Positions 50,962-61,748 of a stretch of DNA of 64,000 nucleotides are shown one piece after another; within the stretch, counting starts at the first letter, position 1, and each line of letters opens with the position of its first letter. The DNA is from Elmis aenea (lineage: Eukaryota > Arthropoda > Insecta > Coleoptera > Elmidae), in NCBI GenBank assembly GCA_947652605.1, contig CANTFG010000111.1, positions 186,001 through 250,000 of the forward strand. Reading direction: 5' to 3'. A program made the translations under genes and the position numbers. The notes beneath the pieces were generated by a model that saw nothing but the letters and a program-made list of their open reading frames with translations, searched no databases and was not told the origin of the DNA.

Positions 50962-53508
50962 AAAAATTTTGAAAATTTTGAATTTTTTTTTCTAAAACGG
51001 CTCGTTACATTTTGTTCAAATTTTAGCATGTTATAGAGTTTAATTTTCTTAGTATAATGCCGTTTGTTTCAACTAGTTTGAAATTTAATTTACAAAGTTA
51101 TTCAAAAAAGTAAAAATTTTGAAAATTTTGAATTTTTTTCTCGAAAACGGCTCATACGATTTTGTTCAAATTTTAGTATGTTATAGAGTTTTATTTTCTT
51201 AGTATAATGCTGTTTGTTTCAACTAGTTTGAAATTTAATTTACAAAGTTATTCAAAAAAGTAAAAATTTTGAAAATTTTGAATTTTTTTCTCGAAAACGG
51301 CTCATACGATTTTGTTCAAATTTTAGTATGTTATAGAGTTTTATTTTCTTAGTATAATGCCGTTTGTTTCAACTAGTTTGAAATTTAATTTACAAAGTTA
51401 TTCAAAAAATTTAAAAATTTTGAAAATTTTGAAATTTTTTTTCGAAAACGGCTTGTTACATTTTGTTCAAATTTTAGCATGTTATAGAGTTTAATTTTCT
51501 TAGTATAATGCCGTTTGTTTCAACTAGTTTGAAATTTAATTTACAAAGTTATTCAAAAAAGTAAAAATTTTGAAAATTTTGAATTTTTTTCTCGAAAACG
51601 GCTCATACGATTTTGTTCAAATTTTAGTATGTTATAGAGTTTTATTTTCTTAGTATAATGCCGTTTGTTTCAACTAGTTTGAAATTTAATTTACAAAGTT
51701 ATTCAAAAAAGTAAAAATTTTGAAAATTTTGAATTTTTTTCTCGAAAACGGCTCATACGATTTTGTTCAAATTTTAGTATGTTATAGAGTTTTATTTTCT
51801 TAGTATAATGCCGTTTGTTTCAACTAGTTTGAAATTTAATTTACAAAGTTATTCAAAAAATTTAAAAATTTTGAAAATTTTGAAATTTTTTTTCGAAAAC
51901 GGCTTGTTACATTTTGTTCAAATTTTAGCATGTTATAGAGTTTAATTTTCTTAGTATAATGCCGTTTGTTTCAACTAGTTTGAAATTTAATTTACAAAGT
52001 TATTCAAAAAAGTAAAAATTTTGAAAATTTTGAATTTTTTTCTCGAAAACGGCTCATACGATTTTGTTCAAATTTTAGTATGTTATAGAGTTTTATTTTC
52101 TTAGTATAATGCCGTTTGTTTCAACTAGTTTGAAATTTAATTTACAAAGTTATTCAAAAAATTTAAAAATTTTGAAAATTTTGAAATTTTTTTTCGAAAA
52201 CGGCTTGTTACATTTTGTTCAAATTTTAGCATGTTATAGAGTTTAATTTTCTTAGTATAATGCCGTTTGTTTCAACTAGTTTGAAATTTAATTTACAAAG
52301 TTATTCAAAAAAGTAAAAATTTTGAAAATTTTGAATTTTTTTCTCGAAAACGGCTCATACGATTTTGTTTAAATTTTAGTATGTTATAGAGTTTTATTTT
52401 CTTAGTATAATGCCGTTTGTTTCAACTAGTTTGAAATTTAATTTACAAAGTTATTCAAAAAATTAAAAATTTTGAAAATTTTGAAATTTTTTTTTCGAAA
52501 ACGGCTTGTTACATTTTGTTCAAATTTTAGCATGTTATAGAGTTTAATTTTCTTAGTATAATGCCGTTTGTTTCAACTAGTTTGAAATTTAATTTACAAA
52601 GTTATTCAAAAAAGTAAAAATTTTGAATTTTTTCCTCGAAAACGGCTCATACGATTTTGTTCAAATTTTAGTATGTTATAGAGTTTTATTTTCTTAGTAT
52701 AATGCCGTTTGTTTCAACTAGTTTGAAATTTAATTTACAAAGTTATTCAAAAAAGTAAAAATTTTGAAAATTTTGAATTTTTTTCTCGAAAACGGCTCAT
52801 ACGATTTTGTTCAAATTTTAGTATGTTATAGAGTTTTATTTTCTTAGTATAATGCCGTTTGTTTCAACTAGTTTGAAATTTAATTTACAAAGTTATTCAA
52901 AAAATTTAAAAATTTTGAAAATTTTGAAATTTTTTTTCGAAAACGGCTTGTTACATTTTGTTCAAATTTTAGCATGTTATAGAGTTTAATTTTCTTAGTA
53001 TAATGCCGTTTGTTTCAACTAGTTTGAAATTTAATTTACAAAGTTATTCAAAAAAGTAAAAATTTTGAAAATTTTGAATTTTTTTCTCGAAAACGGCTCA
53101 TACGATTTTGTTCAAATTTTAGTATGTTATAGAGTTTTATTTTCTTAGTATAATGCCGTTTGTTTCAACTAGTTTGAAATTTAATTTACAAAGTTATTCA
53201 AAAAATTTAAAAATTTTGAAAATTTTGAAATTTTTTTTCGAAAACGGCTTGTTACATTTTGTTCAAATTTTAGCATGTTATAGAGTTTAATTTTCTTAGT
53301 ATAATGCCGTTTGTTTCAACTAGTTTGAAATTTAATTTACAAAGTTATTCAAAAAAGTAAAAATTTTGAAAATTTTGAATTTTTTTCTCGAAAACGGCTC
53401 ATACGATTTTGTTTAAATTTTAGTATGTTATAGAGTTTTATTTTCTTAGTATAATGCCGTTTGTTTCAACTAGTTTGAAATTTAATTTACAAAGTTATTC
53501 AAAAAATT
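50962..53508. repeat. 17-mer HOR, copy 2c
   Basis: Full-length 2547-bp unit with C at 50992 and D at 52634. It gives this locus three tandem 17-mers against two at 2400-7493. It is followed by A9-D (D at 53688) exactly as copy 1b is (D at 7673, +46015). Confidence 0.9.
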
Positions 53509-56500
53509 AAAAATTTTGAAAATTTTGAAATTTTTTTTTCGAAAACGGCTTGTTACATTTTGTTCAAATTTTAGCATGTTATAGAGTTTAATTTTCTTAG
53601 TATAATGCCGTTTGTTTCAACTAGTTTGAAATTTAATTTACAAAGTTATTCAAAAAAGTAAAAATTTTGAATTTTTTCCTCGAAAACGGCTCATACGATT
53701 TTGTTCAAATTTTAGTATGTTATAGAGTTTTATTTTCTTAGTATAATGCCGTTTGTTTCAACTAGTTTGAAATTTAATTTACAAAGTTATTCAAAAAATT
53801 AAAAATTTTGAAAATTTTGAAATTTTTTTCTCGAAAACGGCTCATACGATTTTGTTCAAATTTTAGTATGTTATAGAGTTTTATTTTCTTAGTATAATGC
53901 CGTTTGTTTCAACTAGTTTGAAATTTAATTTACAAAGTTATTCAAAAAAGTAAAAATTTTGAAAATTTTGAATTTTTTTCTCGAAAACGGCTCATACGAT
54001 TTTGTTCAAATTTTAGTATGTTATAGAGTTTTATTTTCTTAGTATATTGCCGTTTGTTTCAACTAGTTTGAAATTTAATTTACAAAGTTATTCAAAAAAT
54101 TAAAAATTTTGAAAATTTTGAATTTTTTTTTCTAAAACGGCTCGTTACATTTTGTTCAAATTTTAGCATGTTATAGAGTTTAATTTTCTTAGTATAATGC
54201 CGTTTGTTTCAACTAGTTTGAAATTTAATTTACAAAGTTATTCAAAAAAGTAAAAATTTTGAAAATTTTGAATTTTTTTCTCGAAAACGGCTCATACGAT
54301 TTTGTTCAAATTTTAGTATGTTATAGAGTTTTATTTTCTTAGTATAATGCTGTTTGTTTCAACTAGTTTGAAATTTAATTTACAAAGTTATTCAAAAAAG
54401 TAAAAATTTTGAAAATTTTGAATTTTTTTCTCGAAAACGGCTCATACGATTTTGTTCAAATTTTAGTATGTTATAGAGTTTTATTTTCTTAGTATAATGC
54501 CGTTTGTTTCAACTAGTTTGAAATTTAATTTACAAAGTTATTCAAAAAATTTAAAAATTTTGAAAATTTTGAAATTTTTTTTCGAAAACGGCTTGTTACA
54601 TTTTGTTCAAATTTTAGCATGTTATAGAGTTTAATTTTCTTAGTATAATGCCGTTTGTTTCAACTAGTTTGAAATTTAATTTACAAAGTTATTCAAAAAA
54701 GTAAAAATTTTGAAAATTTTGAATTTTTTTCTCGAAAACGGCTCATACGATTTTGTTCAAATTTTAGTATGTTATAGAGTTTTATTTTCTTAGTATAATG
54801 CCGTTTGTTTCAACTAGTTTGAAATTTAATTTACAAAGTTATTCAAAAAATTAAAAATTTTGAAAATTTTGAAATTTTTTTTTCGAAAACGGCTTGTTAC
54901 ATTTTGTTCAAATTTTAGCATGTTATAGAGTTTAATTTTCTTAGTATAATGCCGTTTGTTTCAACTAGTTTGAAATTTAATTTACAAAGTTATTCAAAAA
55001 AGTAAAAATTTTGAATTTTTTCCTCGAAAACGGCTCATACGATTTTGTTCCAATTTTAGTATGTTATAGAGTTTTATTTTCTTAGTATAATGCCGTTTGT
55101 TTCAACTAGTTTGAAATTTAATTTACAAAGTTATTCAAAAAATTAAAAATTTTGAAAATTTTGAAATTTTTTTTCGAAAACGGCTCGTTACATTTTGTTT
55201 AAATTTTAGCATGTTATAGAGTTTAATTTTCTTAGTATAATGCCGTTTGTTTCAACTAGTTTGAAATTTAATTTACAAAGTTATTCAAAAAAGTAAAAAT
55301 TTTGAAAATTTTAAATTTTTTTCTCGAAAACGGCTCATACGATTTTGTTCAAATTTTAGTATGTTATAGAGTTTTATTTTCTTAGTATAATGCTGTTTGT
55401 TTTAACTAGTTTGAAATTTAATTTACAAAGTTATTCAAAAAAGTAAAAATTTTGAAAATTTTGAATTTTTTTCTCGAAAACGGCTCATACGATTTTGTTC
55501 AAATTTTAGTATGTTATAGAGTTTTATTTTCTTAGTATAATGCCGTTTGTTTCAACTAGTTTGAAATTTAATTTACAAAGTTATTCAAAAAATTTAAAAA
55601 TTTTGAAAATTTTGAAATTTTTTTTCGAAAACGGCTTGTTACATTTTGTTCAAATTTTAGCATGTTATAGAGTTTAATTTTCTTAGTATAATGCCGTTTG
55701 TTTCAACTAGTTTGAAATTTAATTTACAAAGTTATTCAAAAAAGTAAAAATTTTGAAAATTTTGAATTTTTTTCTCGAAAACGGCTCATACGATTTTGTT
55801 CAAATTTTAGTATGTTATAGAGTTTTATTTTCTTAGTATATTGCCGTTTGTTTCAACTAGTTTGAAATTTAATTTACAAAGTTATTCAAAAAATTAAAAA
55901 TTTTGAAAATTTTGAATTTTTTTCTCGAAAACGGCTCATACGATTTTGTTCAAATTTTAGTATGTTATAGAGTTTTATTTTCTTAGTATAATGCCGTTTG
56001 TTTCAACTAGTTTGAAATTTAATTTACAAAGTTATTCAAAAAAGTAAAAATTTTGAAAATTTTGAATTTTTTTCTCGAAAACGGCTCATACGATTTTGTT
56101 CAAATTTTAGTATGTTATAGAGTTTTATTTTCTTAGTATAATGCTGTTTGTTTTAACTAGTTTGAAATTTAATTTACAAAGTTATTCAAAAAAGTAAAAA
56201 TTTTGAAAATTTTGAATTTTTTTCTCGAAAACGGCTCATACGATTTTGTTCAAATTTTAGTATGTTATAGAGTTTTATTTTCTTAGTATAATGCCGTTTG
56301 TTTCAACTAGTTTGAAATTTAATTTACAAAGTTATTTAAAAAAGTAAAATTTTTGAAAATTTTGAATTTTTTTCTCGAAAACGGCTCATACGATTTTGTT
56401 CAAATTTTAGTATGTTATAGAGTTTAATTTTCTTAGTATAATGCCGTTTGTTTCAACTAGTTTGAAATTTAATTTACAAAGTTATTCAAAAAAGTAAAAA

Positions 56501-59500
56501 TTTTGAAAATTTTGAATTTTTTTCTCGAAAACGGCTCATACGATTTTGTTCAAATTTTAGTATGTTATAGAGTTTTATTTTCTTAGTATAATGCCGTTTG
56601 TTTCAACTAGTTTGAAATTTAATTTACAAAGTTATTCAAAAAATTTAAAAATTTTGAAAATTTTGAAATTTTTTTTCGAAAACGGCTTGTTACATTTTGT
56701 TCAAATTTTAGCATGTTATAGAGTTTAATTTTCTTAGTATAATGCCGTTTGTTTCAACTAGTTTGAAATTTAATTTACAAAGTTATTCAAAAAAGTAAAA
56801 ATTTTGAAAATTTTGAATTTTTTTCTCGAAAACGGCTCATACGATTTTGTTCAAATTTTAGTATGTTATAGAGTTTTATTTTCTTAGTATAATGCCGTTT
56901 GTTTCAACTAGTTTGAAATTTAATTTACAAAGTTATTCAAAAAATTAAAAATTTTGAAAATTTTGAAATTTTTTTTTCGAAAACGGCTTGTTACATTTTG
57001 TTCAAATTTTAGCATGTTATAGAGTTTAATTTTCTTAGTATAATGCCGTTTGTTTCAACTAGTTTGAAATTTAATTTACAAAGTTATTCAAAAAATTAAA
57101 AATTTTGAAAATTTTGAAATTTTTTTCTCGAAAACGGCTCATACGATTTTGTTCAAATTTTAGTATGTTATAGAGTTTTATTTTCTTAGTATAATGCCGT
57201 TTGTTTCAACTAGTTTGAAATTTAATTTACAAAGTTATTCAAAAAAGTAAAAATTTTGAAAATTTTGAATTTTTTTCTCGAAAACGGCTCATACGATTTT
57301 GTTCAAATTTTAGTATGTTATAGAGTTTTATTTTCTTAGTATATTGCCGTTTGTTTCAACTAGTTTGAAATTTAATTTACAAAGTTATTCAAAAAATTAA
57401 AAATTTTGAAAATTTTGAATTTTTTTTTCTAAAACGGCTCGTTACATTTTGTTCAAATTTTAGCATGTTATAGAGTTTAATTTTCTTAGTATAATGCCGT
57501 TTGTTTCAACTAGTTTGAAATTTAATTTACAAAGTTATTCAAAAAAGTAAAAATTTTGAAAATTTTGAATTTTTTTCTCGAAAACGGCTCATACGATTTT
57601 GTTCAAATTTTAGTATGTTATAGAGTTTTATTTTCTTAGTATAATGCCGTTTGTTTCAACTAGTTTGAAATTTAATTTACAAAGTTATTCAAAAAATTAA
57701 AAATTTTGAAAATTTTGAAATTTTTTTTTCGAAAACGGCTTGTTACATTTTGTTCAAATTTTAGCATGTTATAGAGTTTAATTTTCTTAGTATAATGCCG
57801 TTTGTTTCAACTAGTTTGAAATTTAATTTACAAAGTTATTCAAAAAAGTAAAAATTTTGAATTTTTTCCTCGAAAACGGCTCATACGATTTTGTTCAAAT
57901 TTTAGTATGTTATAGAGTTTTATTTTCTTAGTATAATGCCGTTTGTTTCAACTAGTTTGAAATTTAATTTACAAAGTTATTCAAAAAATTAAAAATTTTG
58001 AAAATTTTGAAATTTTTTTTCGAAAACGGCTCGTTACATTTTGTTTAAATTTTAGCATGTTATAGAGTTTAATTTTCTTAGTATAATGCCGTTTGTTTCA
58101 ACTAGTTTGAAATTTAATTTACAAAGTTATTCAAAAAAGTAAAAATTTTGAAAATTTTAAATTTTTTTCTCGAAAACGGCTCATACGATTTTGTTCAAAT
58201 TTTAGTATGTTATAGAGTTTTATTTTCTTAGTATAATGCTGTTTGTTTTAACTAGTTTGAAATTTAATTTACAAAGTTATTCAAAAAAGTAAAAATTTTG
58301 AAAATTTTGAATTTTTTTCTCGAAAACGGCTCATACGATTTTGTTCAAATTTTAGTATGTTATAGAGTTTTATTTTCTTAGTATAATGCCGTTTGTTTCA
58401 ACTAGTTTGAAATTTAATTTACAAAGTTATTCAAAAAATTTAAAAATTTTGAAAATTTTGAATTTTTTTTCGAAAACGGCTTGTTACATTTTGTTCAAAT
58501 TTTAGCATGTTATAGAGTTTAATTTTCTTAGTATAATGCCGTTTGTTTCAACTAGTTTGAAATTTAATTTACAAAGTTATTCAAAAAAGTAAAAATTTTG
58601 AAAATTTTGAATTTTTTTCTCGAAAACGGCTCATACGATTTTGTTCAAATTTTAGTATGTTATAGAGTTTTATTTTCTTAGTATAATGCCGTTTGTTTCA
58701 ACTAGTTTGAAATTTAATTTACAAAGTTATTTAAAAAAGTAAAATTTTTGAAAATTTTGAATTTTTTTCTCGAAAACGGCTCATACGATTTTGTTCAAAT
58801 TTTAGTATGTTATAGAGTTTAATTTTCTTAGTATAATGCCGTTTGTTTCAACTAGTTTGAAATTTAATTTACAAAGTTATTCAAAAAAGTAAAAATTTTG
58901 AAAATTTTGAATTTTTTTCTCGAAAACGGCTCATACGATTTTGTTCAAATTTTAGTATGTTATAGAGTTTTATTTTCTTAGTATAATGCTGTTTGTTTCA
59001 ACTAGTTTGAAATTTAATTTACAAAGTTATTCAAAAAAGTAAAAATTTTGAAAATTTTGAATTTTTTTCTCGAAAACGGCTCATACGATTTTGTTCAAAT
59101 TTTAGTATGTTATAGAGTTTTATTTTCTTAGTATAATGCCGTTTGTTTCAACTAGTTTGAAATTTAATTTACAAAGTTATTCAAAAAATTTAAAAATTTT
59201 GAAAATTTTGAAATTTTTTTTCGAAAACGGCTTGTTACATTTTGTTCAAATTTTAGCATGTTATAGAGTTTAATTTTCTTAGTATAATGCCGTTTGTTTC
59301 AACTAGTTTGAAATTTAATTTACAAAGTTATTCAAAAAAGTAAAAATTTTGAAAATTTTGATTTTTTTTCTCGAAAACGGCTCATACGATTTTGTTCAAA
59401 TTTTAGTATGTTATAGAGTTTTATTTTCTTAGTATAATGCCGTTTGTTTCAACTAGTTTGAAATTTAATTTACAAAGTTATTCAAAAAATTAAAAATTTT

Positions 59501-60093
59501 GAAAATTTTGAAATTTTTTTTTCGAAAACGGCTTGTTACATTTTGTTCAAATTTTAGCATGTTATAGAGTTTAATTTTCTTAGTATAATGCCGTTTGTTT
59601 CAACTAGTTTGAAATTTAATTTACAAAGTTATTCAAAAAAGTAAAAATTTTGAAAATTTTGAATTTTTTTCTCGAAAACGGCTCATACGATTTTGTTCAA
59701 ATTTTAGTATGTTATAGAGTTTTATTTTCTTAGTATAATGCCGTTTGTTTCAACTAGTTTGAAATTTAATTTACAAAGTTATTCAAAAAATTTAAAAATT
59801 TTGAAAATTTTGAAATTTTTTTTCGAAAACGGCTTGTTACATTTTGTTCAAATTTTAGCATGTTATAGAGTTTAATTTTCTTAGTATAATGCCGTTTGTT
59901 TCAACTAGTTTGAAATTTAATTTACAAAGTTATTCAAAAAAGTAAAAATTTTGAAAATTTTGAATTTTTTTCTCGAAAACGGCTCATACGATTTTGTTCA
60001 AATTTTAGTATGTTATAGAGTTTTATTTTCTTAGTATAATGCCGTTTGTTTCAACTAGTTTGAAATTTAATTTACAAAGTTATTTAAAAAAGT

Positions 60094-61748
60094 AAAATTT
60101 TTGAAAATTTTGAATTTTTTTCTCGAAAACGGCTCATACGATTTTGTTCAAATTTTAGTATGTTATAGAGTTTAATTTTCTTAGTATAATGCCGTTTGTT
60201 TCAACTAGTTTGAAATTTAATTTACAAAGTTATTCAAAAAAGTAAAAATTTTGAAAATTTTGAATTTTTTTCTCGAAAACGGCTCATACGATTTTGTTCA
60301 AATTTTAGTATGTTATAGAGTTTTATTTTCTTAGTATAATGCTGTTTGTTTCAACTAGTTTGAAATTTAATTTACAAAGTTATTCAAAAAAGTAAAAATT
60401 TTGAAAATTTTGAATTTTTTTCTCGAAAACGGCTCATACGATTTTGTTCAAATTTTAGTATGTTATAGAGTTTTATTTTCTTAGTATAATGCCGTTTGTT
60501 TCAACTAGTTTGAAATTTAATTTACAAAGTTATTCAAAAAATTTAAAAATTTTGAAAATTTTGAAATTTTTTTTCGAAAACGGCTTGTTACATTTTGTTC
60601 AAATTTTAGCATGTTATAGAGTTTAATTTTCTTAGTATAATGCCGTTTGTTTCAACTAGTTTGAAATTTAATTTACAAAGTTATTCAAAAAAGTAAAAAT
60701 TTTGAAAATTTTGAATTTTTTTCTCGAAAACGGCTCATACGATTTTGTTCAAATTTTAGTATGTTATAGAGTTTTATTTTCTTAGTATAATGCCGTTTGT
60801 TTCAACTAGTTTGAAATTTAATTTACAAAGTTATTCAAAAAATTAAAAATTTTGAAAATTTTGAAATTTTTTTTTCGAAAACGGCTTGTTACATTTTGTT
60901 CAAATTTTAGCATGTTATAGAGTTTAATTTTCTTAGTATAATGCCGTTTGTTTCAACTAGTTTGAAATTTAATTTACAAAGTTATTCAAAAAATTAAAAA
61001 TTTTGAAAATTTTGAAATTTTTTTCTCGAAAACGGCTCATACGATTTTGTTCAAATTTTAGTATGTTATAGAGTTTTATTTTCTTAGTATAATGCCGTTT
61101 GTTTCAACTAGTTTGAAATTTAATTTACAAAGTTATTCAAAAAATTAAAAATTTTGAAAATTTTGAAATTTTTTTTTCGAAAACGGCTTGTTACATTTTG
61201 TTCAAATTTTAGCATGTTATAGAGTTTAATTTTCTTAGTATAATGCCGTTTGTTTCAACTAGTTTGAAATTTAATTTACAAAGTTATTCAAAAAAGTAAA
61301 AATTTTGAAAATTTTGAATTTTTTTCTCGAAAACGGCTCATACGATTTTGTTCAAATTTTAGTATGTTATAGAGTTTTATTTTCTTAGTATAATGCCGTT
61401 TGTTTCAACTAGTTTGAAATTTAATTTACAAAGTTATTCAAAAAATTTAAAAATTTTGAAAATTTTGAAATTTTTTTTCGAAAACGGCTTGTTACATTTT
61501 GTTCAAATTTTAGCATGTTATAGAGTTTAATTTTCTTAGTATAATGCCGTTTGTTTCAACTAGTTTGAAATTTAATTTACAAAGTTATTCAAAAAAGTAA
61601 AAATTTTGAAAATTTTGAATTTTTTTCTCGAAAACGGCTCATACGATTTTGTTCAAATTTTAGTATGTTATAGAGTTTTATTTTCTTAGTATAATGCCGT
61701 TTGTTTCAACTAGTTTGAAATTTAATTTACAAAGTTATTTAAAAAAGT
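60094..61748. repeat. 11-mer unit (1655 bp), copy 2 only
   Basis: Between the B' monomers at 60094 and 61749 there are 11 monomers: B'-Bc-B-A-B-A9-B(AAATTTTTTTCTCG)-A9-B-A-B. This resembles the 9-mer with an extra B-A9 dimer and accounts for the change of offset from +45865 to +47520. Confidence 0.85.
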
